A stretch of DNA of 64,000 nucleotides from Belnapia moabensis DSM 16746 (GTDB lineage: Bacteria; Pseudomonadota; Alphaproteobacteria; Acetobacterales; Acetobacteraceae). Below are positions 18,725 to 27,766 of the stretch, in pieces. The notes under the pieces are model-generated. The model did not search any database. It was not told the origin of the DNA and saw only the letters and a list, made by a program, of their open reading frames with translations. Each line of letters opens with the position of its first letter. Within the stretch, counting starts at the first letter, position 1. The DNA lies in NCBI RefSeq assembly GCF_000745835.1, contig NZ_JQKB01000001.1, forward strand, positions 124,001 to 188,000. Reading direction: 5' to 3'. The position numbers and the translations under genes were made by a program.

Positions 18725-18940
18725 GCGCTTTATCCTGTACCGTTGGTCCCGAGGCCCCTTGCGGAGCCCCCATGATGCCCCCTGCCGCGCCACGGGCCGG
18801 GCCCGCCGCGCGCCCCGGCCGATGGGCCGGGTTTTCCACCGCCAGCCGCGGGTGCGACCCGGCTGCGGCTGATGGCCCGCACTGATGCACCATTCCGGCT
18901 CGTGGCGAAATCCGGAATCCGTGATGCATCGGCGTCCTGG

Positions 18941-19417
<477 letters not shown>

Positions 19418-19567
19418 TCAATCGGCCGCGACCGGGGAATCCACTGGTTTCGGACCCGAAGCCGCCTCACTTCGCGTCATTCTGCCTACAGGACGGGCAT
19501 TTGCCCCCAGGGCCGAGGGATCGGTATAAGGCGGGACTGTCACACCGCTGCGAAAGGCACCGGGCGG

Positions 19568-20764
19568 ATGAAGCCCCAGAACGACCTGCTTTCGGCCACC
19601 GGCACGACCATCTTCACCGTCATGTCGGCGCTCGCCGTCCAGCATGGCGCCATCAACCTCGGCCAGGGCTTCCCCGACTACGACGGACCAGATGACGTCA
19701 TCGAGGCTGCCGCCGCGGCGTTGAAGGACGGCCGCAACCAGTACCCGCCGCTGACCGGCGTGCCGGAGTTGCGCGCGGCCGTCGCCGCCCACAACAAGCG
19801 GTTCTACGGCATCGAGGCAGACCCGAATTCCGAGGTCATCGTCACCTCCGGCGCGACGGAGGCGATCACCGCCTGCCTCATGGCCGTGCTCAACCCGGGC
19901 GACGAATGCGTGCTGATCGAGCCGCTTTACGATACCTACCTGCCGGTCGTGCGGATGCTCGGCGCCATCCCGAAGCTGGTCCGCCTCTCCCCCCCGAAAT
20001 GGGAACTGCCACGCGCCGAGCTGGCCGCCGCCTTCGGGCCGAAGACCAAGGCGATCCTGTTCAACACGCCGATGAACCCGACCGGCAAGGTCTTCACGAG
20101 TGCCGAGCTCGCCTTCCTGGCCAGCCTGGTCGAGAAGCACGACGCCTACGCCATCTGCGACGAGGTCTATGAGCACCTGACCTTCGACGGCTGGAAGCAC
20201 ATCCCGCTGATGACCCTGCCGGGCATGCGGGAGCGCTGCATGCGCATCGGAAGCGCGGGCAAGACCTTCAGCCTGACCGGCTGGAAGGTCGGCTACATCA
20301 CCTGCGACCGCTCGCTGGCCCCGAACGTCGCCAAGGCGCACCAGAACCTCACCTTCACCACGCCCCCTAACCTGCAGCGGGGCGTGGCCGTCGGCCTGGC
20401 GAAGGAGGACGCCTATTTCGAGGGCCTCTCCACCAGCCTCCAGGCCCGGCGGGACCGGCTGGCCAAGGGCCTTGCCGAGCTCGGCTTCGGCGTGTTGCCG
20501 ACCCAGGGCAGCTACTTCATCACCACGGATTTCCGGCCCTTGGGTTTCAACGGCGATGACGTGGCCTTCTGCCGCATGCTGACCGAGGAGGCGAAGGTAA
20601 CGGCCATCCCCGTCACCGCCTTCTACGCCAGCGCCGATGCGCCGAGCCACTATGCCCGCTTCGCCTTCTGCAAGGGGGAGGCGGTGATCGATGCGGCGCT
20701 GGAGCGGATGCGCAACTGGCTTGCCTCGCGTAGCGGCCGGCAGTTGACGGCGGTGGCCGGCTAG
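19568..20764 (+). CDS. Class I PLP-dependent aminotransferase (kynurenine-aminotransferase-like)
   Basis: 398 residues. GAINLGQGFPDYDGP near the start, NTPMNPTGKV, CDEVYEHLTFDG and SAGKTFSLTGWKVG (PLP Lys232) match the branch holding kynurenine/glutamine transaminases and methionine aminotransferase. The ATG at 19568 has only a weak purine-rich site upstream, but conservation begins immediately after it. The gene is divergent from glnB, and the 288-base gap holds the glnB promoter and presumably its own. Precise substrate unknown; many members are broad. Confidence 0.9.
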   Translation: MKPQNDLLSATGTTIFTVMSALAVQHGAINLGQGFPDYDGPDDVIEAAAAALKDGRNQYPPLTGVPELRAAVAAHNKRFYGIEADPNSEVIVTSGATEAITACLMAVLNPGDECVLIEPLYDTYLPVVRMLGAIPKLVRLSPPKWELPRAELAAAFGPKTKAILFNTPMNPTGKVFTSAELAFLASLVEKHDAYAICDEVYEHLTFDGWKHIPLMTLPGMRERCMRIGSAGKTFSLTGWKVGYITCDRSLAPNVAKAHQNLTFTTPPNLQRGVAVGLAKEDAYFEGLSTSLQARRDRLAKGLAELGFGVLPTQGSYFITTDFRPLGFNGDDVAFCRMLTEEAKVTAIPVTAFYASADAPSHYARFAFCKGEAVIDAALERMRNWLASRSGRQLTAVAG

Positions 20765-20810
20765 CTCTATCTCCTGCCTGCGCCGTGGTGCCAGCCGCGG
20801 CGTTCGATGT

Positions 20811-20886
20811 GGCGGCCTTAGCTCAGCTGGCAGAGCGTCGGCTTGTGGTGCCGAATGTCACGGGTTCGAGCCCCGTAGGTCGCCCA
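20811..20886 (+). tRNA. tRNA-His (GTG)
   Basis: A full cloverleaf: acceptor GCGGCCT pairs with AGGTCGC (one G-T), the D arm is GCTC/GAGC, the anticodon stem TCGGC/GCCGA carries loop TTGTGGT with anticodon GTG, and the T arm is ACGGG/CCCGT. A G at 20811 opposite C73 (20884) is the histidine-specific G-1:C73 pair. The CCA end is not fully encoded (CA then T). Confidence 0.95.
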
Positions 20887-20949
20887 TCCCTTTCCCCTTC
20901 CTCGCGGCCGGCGCAGGATGCGCCCCGACAGGATAAGGGGAAACGCTCC

Positions 20950-21735
20950 ATGCAACTGACACTCGACGGCCGCGCCGCGCTCATCACCGGCGGCTCCAAG
21001 GGGCTCGGCCTCGCCATGGCGAAGGCCTTCGCCGAGGCGGGCGGCCATGTCGCCATCGTCGCCCGCGGCCAGGCGGCGCTGGACGAGGCCGCGGCCGCCA
21101 TCCGCGCCACGGCACCCCAGGCCAAGGTCGCCGCCATTGCCGCCGACGTGGGGACCGCCGAGGGCTGCGCCGCCGCCTTCGCTGCGGCTGAGCAGACGCT
21201 CGGCCAGGTCGATATCCTCATCAACAATGCCGGTACCAGCCAGCGTGGTCCCTTCCTCGAGTTGTCCGATTCGCTCTGGCAGACCGACCTCGACTTGAAG
21301 CTCTTCGCCGCCATCCGCCTGGGACGGCTGGCGTGGCCGGGGATGCAGGCTCGTCGCTGGGGCCGGATCATCAATGTGCTGAACATCGGCGCCAAGGCTC
21401 CGCCCGCCGAGGGCGCGCCCACCGCCGTCAGCCGCGCCGCCGGCATGGCGCTGACCAAGGTGCAGGCGAACGAGGGGGCAAAGCACAACATCCTGGTGAA
21501 CGCGATGCTGGTCGGCATCATCGAGAGCGACCAGTGGGTCCGCCGCCATGCGGCCGACCAGCGCAACATCACCTGGGAGGAGTGGAAGGAAGAGATGGGA
21601 AAGCCCGTGCCCGTCGGCCGCCTCGGCAAGCCGGAGGAATTCGCCGGGCTCGCGCTCTATCTGTGCAGCCAGGTCGGCGGCTACGTCACGGGCACGGCAA
21701 TCAACGTGGATGGCGGGCGCAGCCCGGTGGTCTGA
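20950..21735 (+). CDS. SDR-fold protein lacking the canonical catalytic residues
   Basis: 261 residues. The cofactor side is intact, with TGGSKGLG, an Asp-containing DVG and NNAG, so NAD(P) binding is expected. At the positions of the catalytic Ser, Tyr and Lys the protein has N145, T158 and R162 (spacing N-13-T-4-R preserved), so normal SDR hydride chemistry is doubtful. Family labels such as FabG or oxidoreductase would therefore be risky. It begins 64 bases after tRNA-His and stands alone. The ATG choice is supported by conservation from MQLTLDGRAALITGG onward. Confidence 0.85.
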   Translation: MQLTLDGRAALITGGSKGLGLAMAKAFAEAGGHVAIVARGQAALDEAAAAIRATAPQAKVAAIAADVGTAEGCAAAFAAAEQTLGQVDILINNAGTSQRGPFLELSDSLWQTDLDLKLFAAIRLGRLAWPGMQARRWGRIINVLNIGAKAPPAEGAPTAVSRAAGMALTKVQANEGAKHNILVNAMLVGIIESDQWVRRHAADQRNITWEEWKEEMGKPVPVGRLGKPEEFAGLALYLCSQVGGYVTGTAINVDGGRSPVV

Positions 21736-21754
21736 GCTGCGCCCACCGCCTGCC

Positions 21755-22111
21755 TTACCGGCGGGCCGGATAGGCGCCGGAGGTGTTGGAGCCAGTGGCG
21801 CGGTCATAGGCGCGCTCCGCCGCCGTGCCCGGCGGGTTGCCCGGACGGCCATCGGCCTGGCGCGGATAGGCGCCGGAGAGGTCGGTGCCGGCGGCACGGT
21901 CCACGGCCCGCTCGGCGGCGGTGCCGCTCGGGTTGTTGCCACGGCCATCGGCCGAAGTGCGGGGGCTGTCCGTCGCCCGGTCATAGGCGCGCTGCAAGGC
22001 CGTGCTCGGCGGGTTGCCGGCAGTGCCATCGCGCGGGCCGCTGCTGCAGGCGGCGAGACCGGTTAGCATGGCGGTCGCGGCGAGGGCAGGCAGCAGGCGA
22101 GGGAATGTCAT
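21755..22111 (-). CDS. Lipoprotein built from three ~30-residue repeats
   Basis: 118 residues. A signal peptide ends in the lipobox LAAC, so Cys22 is probably lipidated. The mature part consists of three tandem units of the form NPPGTAAERAYDRATGS plus a SGAYP-type linker, with no hydrophobic core. I do not recognise the family. It is probably anchored in the outer membrane or periplasmic face. It converges on the SDR gene (20-base gap) and diverges from the aspartate-dehydrogenase-like gene. Confidence 0.75.
   Translation of the reverse strand: MTFPRLLPALAATAMLTGLAACSSGPRDGTAGNPPSTALQRAYDRATDSPRTSADGRGNNPSGTAAERAVDRAAGTDLSGAYPRQADGRPGNPPGTAAERAYDRATGSNTSGAYPARR
21760..22030. repeat. Three ~90-bp tandem repeats in the lipoprotein gene
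   Basis: The plus strand shows three related blocks, each containing a GGTCATAGGCGCGCT-like core or variant followed by a GGCGGGTTGCC-type segment. They encode the three AERAYDRA modules. Divergence between copies is moderate, so the array is not a recent slippage product. Confidence 0.65.
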
Positions 22112-22226
22112 CGAACTGGCTCCTTGTGGTTGTGTCGTTGCGATAAAGCAGGGGGCACCCGCGGGTTCCGTACCGATCGCGGTTCCGCTACAGCGCGATG
22201 ACGAACGATTTCGGGAGGGTATGGAC

Positions 22227-23039
22227 ATGGCAGGCAGCTTGCGCGTGGCGATCGGCGGTCTAGGCGCCATCGGCGGCCATTTGGCTAAGGCGCTGGATGT
22301 AGGGGTGGAGGGCCTCCGCCTTACCGCCGTCGCGGCGCGGGACCAGGGTAAGGCCCTCCAGGCGATCGCCGGCTTCCGCAACCCGCCGGCGCTCGTCCCG
22401 CTCGCCAAGCTTGCCGAACAGGCCGATGTGGTGGTCGAAGCTACCCCCGCCGCCGTATTCGAGACCATCGCCGAGGCTGCCATCGCCGGCGGCCGCATCT
22501 TTGTCCCGAGCAGCGTCGGCGCCCTGCTGTCGCGGATGCATCTGATCGACCGCGCCCGGGAGACCGGCGCCCGCATCATCGTCCCGACCGGCGCTCTGCT
22601 CGGCCTGGATGCCGTCCGCGCCGCTGCCGAAGGGCCCGTCGCCAGCGTCACCATCGAGACGAGGAAGCCTCCCCGCGGCCTCGAAGGCGCGCCTTACCTC
22701 GTCGAGAACGGCATTGAGGTATTGGGCCTGGCGGCGCCGCGTCTGGTCTTCAAGGGCAATGCCTTCGACGCCGCACGCGGCTTCCCGGCCAATGTGAACG
22801 TCGCCGCCGCGCTGGCGCTGGCCGGCATCGGCCCTGAGCGCACCATGGTCGAGATTTGGGCTGACCCGGCGGTGACTCGCAACACGCACACCATCCGCGT
22901 CGAGGCCGCCGCCGCCCGCCTGACTATGACCATCGAGAACGTGCCGAGCGAGGAAAACCCCCGCACCGGCAAGATCACCCCGCTCTCGATCCTCGCCTGC
23001 CTCCGCGGCCTCACCAGCACCCTGAAGGTTGGGACCTGA
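22227..23039 (+). CDS. Aspartate dehydrogenase-like protein
   Basis: 270 residues. The Rossmann start SLRVAIGGLGAIGG and a DUF108-type C-terminal domain (FPANVNVAAALALAGIG, then ENPRTGKITPLSILACLR) match NadX/aspartate dehydrogenase enzymes, which turn L-aspartate into iminoaspartate for NAD synthesis or catabolism. Two ATGs are possible. GGGAGGG lies 7 bases before the one at 22227 but only 1 base before 22221, so I chose 22227. No nadA or nadC is adjacent, which favours a catabolic or reductive-amination role. Confidence 0.85.
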   Translation: MAGSLRVAIGGLGAIGGHLAKALDVGVEGLRLTAVAARDQGKALQAIAGFRNPPALVPLAKLAEQADVVVEATPAAVFETIAEAAIAGGRIFVPSSVGALLSRMHLIDRARETGARIIVPTGALLGLDAVRAAAEGPVASVTIETRKPPRGLEGAPYLVENGIEVLGLAAPRLVFKGNAFDAARGFPANVNVAAALALAGIGPERTMVEIWADPAVTRNTHTIRVEAAAARLTMTIENVPSEENPRTGKITPLSILACLRGLTSTLKVGT

Positions 23040-23912
23040 TCAGGCGCGGGCGGCCAGCACCCCGCCGCCCGCGACCAGCCCCGCCGCCGCCGCGACCTGC
23101 CAGGTGAGTACTCCCTCGCCGAGCGCGATCAGCAGCAGTGTGGAAGCAATCGGGGTCGCATAGGCCAGCGTGCCGAGCAGCCGCGGGTCACCCCGCTTCA
23201 TCCCGATATCCCAAAGGAAGAAGGCCGCTCCCATCGGCCCGAGCCCCATCAGCAGCACCGCCAGCCATTGCCGCGGCCCCGGCATGGCGGGCTGCTCGAA
23301 GCCGAGATGCGCGGCGAGCGCCAGCAGCGCCGAGACCAGGCAGAACCCCGCCACCGCCTCGGTCGGCACACTCGACAGTCGCCCGGAAAGCACTGAGTAA
23401 AGCGCCCATGTCAGCGCCGCCCCGATGGCGCAGGCGAAGCCCGCCGTCGCCTCGGCCGGGAAGCGCGCCCCGCCCGCCAGCAGCACCGCCGCCCCCGCCG
23501 CACCGAGCGCCACCCCGGCCAGTCGCCGCCCGCCGAGCGGCAGCCCCAGGATCGGTGCCGCAAGCAACACGATCAGCAGCGGCCAGAGATAGTTCAGCAG
23601 ATTGGCCTCGAGCGGTGGCGCCAGGGCGAGCGCGGCGAAGTAGAGCGCATGATACCCTGCCAGCCCGCCCACACCATGCGCCCAGGCCAGCGGCGGCTGC
23701 CGCAGCGCGCCGAGCCGCCCTCGTGCCCCCACCACCGCCAGCCCGAGCACCCCGCCAGCGGCAAAGCCCAACGCCGTAAGCAGTAGCGGCGGCAGCGGCT
23801 GCGCCAGCCGGGCAAGCGGCGCAAGGAAGGCCCAGAGCGCGAGCGCAGCGCATCCGGCGAGCGTGGCTTTGTTCGACACGTTGAACGGGTTCCCAAACGG
23901 CGGCGGCACCAT
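23040..23912 (-). CDS. EamA/DMT-family permease
   Basis: 290 residues with ten predicted membrane segments in two homologous halves, typical of EamA drug/metabolite exporters. EANLLNYLWPLLIVLLAA is a recognisable repeat-end motif. The ATG at 23912 has no visible ribosome site; a GTG at 23879 (codon 12) is an alternative start and is closer to the first membrane segment. Its stop abuts that of the aspartate-dehydrogenase-like gene (TGATCA). It is divergent from the 4-TM protein. Substrate unknown. Confidence 0.85.
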   Translation of the reverse strand: MVPPPFGNPFNVSNKATLAGCAALALWAFLAPLARLAQPLPPLLLTALGFAAGGVLGLAVVGARGRLGALRQPPLAWAHGVGGLAGYHALYFAALALAPPLEANLLNYLWPLLIVLLAAPILGLPLGGRRLAGVALGAAGAAVLLAGGARFPAEATAGFACAIGAALTWALYSVLSGRLSSVPTEAVAGFCLVSALLALAAHLGFEQPAMPGPRQWLAVLLMGLGPMGAAFFLWDIGMKRGDPRLLGTLAYATPIASTLLLIALGEGVLTWQVAAAAGLVAGGGVLAARA

Positions 23913-23945
23913 ATGCTGCACTGCAGCTTTTGCGGAGACGCCTCC

Positions 23946-24287
23946 ATGGGATTCCTCGCCCACTTCGTCATCACCGCCTTCGCCCTCTGGGCCGCAACGC
24001 AGATGGTTTCCGGCATCGCCGTGCGCGGCATGCCGAGCCTGCTGCTGGCGGCGCTGATCTTCGGCCTGGTGAACGCGGTGGTGCGGCCGGTGCTGGTGCT
24101 GCTTTCCCTGCCGCTGACGATCCTGACCCTCGGCCTCTTCCTGCTGGTCATCAACGCGGCAATGCTTGGCCTCACCGCCGCGCTGCTGCCCGGCTTCCGC
24201 GTCGATGGATTCTGGCCGGCGCTGCTTGGCTCGATCGTGGTCTCGGTGGTGAGCTGGGCGGCGGCTCGGCTCTTCGCTGGGCCCTAA
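23946..24287 (+). CDS. Phage-holin-4-like (YvlD-type) four-TM protein
   Basis: 113 residues with four membrane helices. NAVVRPVLVLLSLPLTILTLGLF, in two blocks, is the signature of the DUF360/phage_holin_4_2 family (YvlD), a widespread bacterial inner-membrane protein. Despite the family name there is no phage context. The ATG has GGAG 12 bases upstream. The gene is divergent from the DMT permease, with only 33 bases between the starts. Confidence 0.82.
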   Translation: MGFLAHFVITAFALWAATQMVSGIAVRGMPSLLLAALIFGLVNAVVRPVLVLLSLPLTILTLGLFLLVINAAMLGLTAALLPGFRVDGFWPALLGSIVVSVVSWAAARLFAGP

Positions 24288-24749
24288 CCGCCGAAGGTGA
24301 TCGACCGCCGGATGCGGCTCCCGCCCTTCGCAGGAATAGGGGTAGCGGCGCAGGAAGCGGTCGAGCACCGGCGAGGCGCCCATCGGCCGCTCGTCCATCG
24401 AACCGATGACGGTGATGTCGGCCCGGGTGCAGACGAGAACGATCTCATCGGCGATGATAAAGCTCCGTCCGCTCGATCGGCTGCCGCTCGAAGCGGGGAA
24501 AAGGATGACGCGAACTCATATATTGCGCGCCGGCTCGCGCTGGCAGGCGGTGATGGCATGGCAGGCGGCGTCATACTCCTCGAAGCTCAAGTCGATGGGC
24601 AGGCGCATCAGCGCCGCCGAGTGCTTCAGCCGCGGACTGTGCCGCCGCGTGGCAAGCAAGCCGAAACGGCCGTCAGGCGGCCAGAAGCCCTTCAGTCCCT
24701 CGACGACATTGTTTCCACGCTAGCAGCCCTTACAAGTGACATGCAGCAT
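24284..24749 (-). pseudogene. Decayed gene remnants in a GC-poor patch
   Basis: From an ATG at 24749 the minus strand reads 9 codons, then TAG (24722-24720), then about 65 codons with good third-position GC (through LSFEEYDAACHAITACQ) to a TGA. That TGA overlaps a second ATG at 24519 as ATGA. The second frame loses coding character near 24460, where a shift restores an open reading with IVLVCTRADITVIGSMDERPMG in two blocks. A further shift near 24330 gives a plausible end, RIRRSITFGG and TAG. The pattern of one stop and two shifts suggests two coupled genes in decay. I recognise no family. Confidence 0.4.
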
Positions 24750-24973
24750 CGCCTCTTCCTAGGACCGCACTTGGCCATTGGCATAGATTCAGAGCGGCCG
24801 CTGTGGCTTGAGGGAGAGTGCCGATATTTGATCCATGGTTGTTTCCGCGGGACCTGCCGTGAGCTCGTTGCGGTATGTGGCGGATTGTAAGTGCGGCTAT
24901 CCTCGTCGAATGCACGTTTATCTGTTCACAGCGGTGATGACATTTGACGTCGAGTTGTAATGGTGCTCTGACG
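24750..24973. other. GC-poor non-coding stretch
   Basis: Together with the remnants before it, this completes a 686-base stretch (24288-24973) without an intact gene. GC is visibly lower than in the surroundings. No long open frame with coding character, tRNA or convincing hairpin terminator was found on either strand. Confidence 0.6.
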
Positions 24974-25954
24974 TTATTTTCCGCTCAAGCCGTCATGTGC
25001 ATGCCTTGCCTCGCCTTGCAGGCGATGCACCGGCACAGCGGTGAAGGGACTGTCTGCGGCCTCGATCGCCGGCGTGAAACGAAGCCCAGCCAACAGGCCG
25101 CGCAGGATGACATTCGACTTGCCGAACTCCCAGGCGATGGCGAGGTCGAGCGCCACCATCGCCTGCTTCCGCAGCACCCGCAATACCGCCCGCCAATCCT
25201 CGAACCGGCGTTTGAGGAAAACATCGTTGCGGGTCTTGTAGAAATAGTAGGCGATCCGCGCCGGCTCTTGCTCCGTGTGAATGGAAAGCTCTCCGGAGAT
25301 ACGACGGAGATGCTGTGCGCCGCTGGCGCCGACAATAAAGCCCGGCCCGTCCTTGGTGACCCGAAGGGTGAATTCAGTATCTTCGCCCCAGACGTACATA
25401 TCGGCGATCGGCAGGCCATGCCGCTCCAGCGTCTCCCGAGGCACGAGGTCGGAGACCAGCGCCGCCCGGATGACGGGTACCATCCCGTGCTCCAGCAGGG
25501 CCGGCCAATCCTCGTAGGCGAGCGCGTTCCGCCGGCGGTCGACCTCAGGCACGTTCATCGTCTCGCCGCTCGGCCCTCGCACGACCGAGCTGAGGAAGGC
25601 CGGCCGTATCTGCCGCTCCGCCAGCAGGTCGGCAGCCCGAAGCAACTGCTCGAGCGCATCCGGCTCCGGCAGCACGTCGTCATCCATCACCCAGACATAG
25701 TCGGCACCCGTCTGGTAGCCGAGCCGCATCATCAGGTTGAAGCCGCCCGCCGCGCCGATGTTGCGCTCCAGCACATGCACCTCGACCCGGCCGAGCCACT
25801 CCGCCTCCAGCATGGCGGGCGTGCCGTCGGTGCTGGCATTGTCGAGGACGATGATGCGGTCGCACGGCCTTGTCTGCGCCGCGACCGCGGCGAGGCAGCG
25901 ACCGAGCAACTCCTTTCGGTTATAGGCCAGGATCACTGCACAGACCTGCGCCAT
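24974..25954 (-). CDS. Family 2 glycosyltransferase
   Basis: 326 residues from the ATG at 25954. The GT-A fold shows CAVILAYNRKELL, VLDNASTDGT, and the metal-binding DDD in YVWVMDDDVLPEP. The later GEDTEFTLR supplies the catalytic Asp region. The layout resembles rhamnosyl- or galactofuranosyltransferases of the GlfT2 kind. It is isolated: no other polysaccharide gene is near, and the flanking DNA is GC-poor and decayed, suggesting transfer or the relic of a larger cluster. GGAG lies 10 bases before the chosen ATG; an upstream in-frame ATG at 25993 is possible. Confidence 0.87.
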   Translation of the reverse strand: MAQVCAVILAYNRKELLGRCLAAVAAQTRPCDRIIVLDNASTDGTPAMLEAEWLGRVEVHVLERNIGAAGGFNLMMRLGYQTGADYVWVMDDDVLPEPDALEQLLRAADLLAERQIRPAFLSSVVRGPSGETMNVPEVDRRRNALAYEDWPALLEHGMVPVIRAALVSDLVPRETLERHGLPIADMYVWGEDTEFTLRVTKDGPGFIVGASGAQHLRRISGELSIHTEQEPARIAYYFYKTRNDVFLKRRFEDWRAVLRVLRKQAMVALDLAIAWEFGKSNVILRGLLAGLRFTPAIEAADSPFTAVPVHRLQGEARHAHDGLSGK

Positions 25955-26060
25955 GCCAAGGCATCTCCGTAAACCAGGTGTGGAAAGGCGCATGGCGGGA
26001 GGGGCAGGGCAAATATCCTCTCGGACAGACTGGGCAACAACTCGGTGAGCCGGAGCGGAT

Positions 26061-26672
26061 CTAGCCGCCGGTCAATGCCCGCCAGGGCGCCCAGGTCTCG
26101 ATCAGCGCCGCCATGGCGGCATAGCCCGCGCTGTCGGGATGGATGCCGTCGCCCTTCGCCGCGCCATGCCGCCAGGCGCCGTTCCCTGAGAGCGGCGCAT
26201 GCAGCGGCAGGAAGGGCACCTGCACCGCCGCCGCCACCGCCGCCAGCTCGGGCGAGAGCGCGGCTGTGCGCGCATCATGCCCGGCATCGTGCAGCGCCGG
26301 CGGCGGACCGAGCATCAGCGTCGTCCAGCGCGCCGCCGACCAGCCGAGCAGCGCCGCGGCATTGTCGAGCGTCGCCTCCAGCGGCACCCGTGGCATGCCG
26401 TCCTCAAGCGTCACGTCATTGGCGCCGAAGCAGAACACCACCGCATGCGTATCGCCGCTGGCGGCGACCAGCCGCGCCAGCACCTCCGCCTCAGCACGCC
26501 GGCGGATATCGGCGCTGGTGTCGCGGCGGATGCCAAGATTGTAGGAAGTCGTCGCAACCCGCCGGCCCCAGGCCGACGCCGTGATGCGTCCGACATAGCC
26601 GAGCGCCGTCTCGTCGCCGGTGCCGGCGGTGAAGCTGTCGCCGACGAAGCAGATTCGCAGGTCGTGGCTCAT
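26061..26672 (-). CDS. GDSL/SGNH-family hydrolase
   Basis: 203 residues with the four SGNH blocks: FVGDSFTAG (nucleophilic Ser), a Gly in the second block, FGANDVT (Asn) and GDGIHPDSAG (Asp-His). No signal peptide is seen, so it is probably a cytoplasmic esterase or thioesterase; substrate unknown. The start overlaps the stop of the YciI gene by 4 bases, so the two are translationally coupled. Confidence 0.87.
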   Translation of the reverse strand: MSHDLRICFVGDSFTAGTGDETALGYVGRITASAWGRRVATTSYNLGIRRDTSADIRRRAEAEVLARLVAASGDTHAVVFCFGANDVTLEDGMPRVPLEATLDNAAALLGWSAARWTTLMLGPPPALHDAGHDARTAALSPELAAVAAAVQVPFLPLHAPLSGNGAWRHGAAKGDGIHPDSAGYAAMAALIETWAPWRALTGG

Positions 26673-27319
26673 GCCGCGCCTGGCAACGGCCGGTAAGGCA
26701 GTGGGGCGAAGCGGGTAGGGTAGAGCCTGGTTTCCTGCCACACGCCGCCGGTGACGTAAGGATCCTCCGCCAGCCAAGCACGGGCCGAGGCCTCGTCCGG
26801 CCTGGCGATGACGGCGATGGAGCCGATCATCCGTCCCTCCGGCGCATCGAGGATGGCGCCCCCCATGGCGAGCATCCCCTTCTCGGCCATCGGCCGCACC
26901 CGCTCCATATGCGCCCCACGTACGGCAAGGCGTCGCTGCTCCGCCTCGGCATCCTGCCCATCCATGGCGACGACGACAGTGTGCGTCGGCGCGCTGGCGA
27001 CCGGCGCGCCGGGCTGCGGCAGCGGCCGGTAGGGCAGGGGGGCGATGCGGAACGGATAGGTCTCCACCCGCTGCCACACCCCTCCGTTGTTGAAGGGCTC
27101 GGCAGCGAGATAGGCGTCGAGCCCAGCCTTATCCGGCACCTCCAGCACCATCAACGAGCCGGCTGGCCGTCCCTTCGCATCGAACAGCGGTACGCCGAGC
27201 GCCAGCCGCCCATCCGCCGCCCACTCATTGATGACGGCGAGATGCCGATCCCGCGCTGTCATGCGCCGATCAAGCGCGCCCTCGTCGTCACCATCGAAAG
27301 CCAGGACTGCGTAACCCAT
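26669..27319 (-). CDS. Protein with two tandem YciI-like domains
   Basis: 216 residues made of two YCII (ferredoxin-like) domains, about 1-105 and 110-216, each ending in a near-identical stretch (GGVWQ, then APLPYRPLP). The usual His of the family is present near RDRHL in the first copy and RGAHM in the second. Most YciI proteins carry a single domain and dimerise, so this gene looks like an internal duplication producing a built-in dimer. GGAGGG lies 9 bases before the ATG. The role is unknown; YciI relatives include ring-cleaving and dehalogenating enzymes. Confidence 0.85.
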   Translation of the reverse strand: MGYAVLAFDGDDEGALDRRMTARDRHLAVINEWAADGRLALGVPLFDAKGRPAGSLMVLEVPDKAGLDAYLAAEPFNNGGVWQRVETYPFRIAPLPYRPLPQPGAPVASAPTHTVVVAMDGQDAEAEQRRLAVRGAHMERVRPMAEKGMLAMGGAILDAPEGRMIGSIAVIARPDEASARAWLAEDPYVTGGVWQETRLYPTRFAPLPYRPLPGAA

Positions 27320-27373
27320 GCCGGAACCCTCCCACGCCAAGCATGGCGCGCGGGACGGCTCAGGGCCAGACGG

Positions 27374-27622
27374 TTATTTGTTGGTCCGCCCGCGGCTGTT
27401 CGGCACCACGGCACCCGAGGGACTGACATCGTTCAGCACGTCGCCCTCGATGGTGTTGTCGCCCTCGATCACCTCCGGATCGGCACCGGTGCGGGAATAG
27501 ACACCTTTGGAGGTGCCGATGCCCGGGTTGCGCTCCAGGTCGTCCGGCGGACGCGGGGTGTCGACGCTGCGGCCATCGCCGGGATTGTCCGAACCGATAT
27601 TGTGCTTGCTGCTCACTGGCAT
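27374..27622 (-). CDS. Small hydrophilic protein, function unknown
   Basis: About 80 residues, acidic and disordered in character, with a conserved-looking tail IEGDNTIEGDVLNDVSP ending RGRTNK. I have no family name for it. GGGGAG directly touches the ATG at 27622 but lies 6 bases before an in-frame GTG at 27616, so translation may begin at GTG. The open frame extending upstream to 27730 is not convincing. Confidence 0.6.
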   Translation of the reverse strand: MPVSSKHNIGSDNPGDGRSVDTPRPPDDLERNPGIGTSKGVYSRTGADPEVIEGDNTIEGDVLNDVSPSGAVVPNSRGRTNK

Positions 27623-27766
27623 CTCCCCTCGTCCAGAAGATGCCCTGAACGGCTGGCGGCGGATGCTGTTCCCCGCCGCCGTGGATCCTTTCGCAGCCTT
27701 GCCGCGCAAGGAACGCACGCTCCTCGACACGGCGCGCGAACCGGGGGCCGCGGCGCCGTGAAGATG

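Noticed and set aside
18725-18940. Possible sigma54 promoter in front of glnA
   Set aside because: The best candidate, TGG followed by TGC in the spacer, has 9 instead of 10 bases between GG and GC.
23946-24287. Phage holin and hence a prophage remnant
   Set aside because: The family name is historical; there is no integrase, structural or lysis gene nearby.
24297-24890. 197-codon plus-strand frame in the GC-poor gap
   Set aside because: Composition and third-position GC favour the minus strand; no motif or ribosome site was found.
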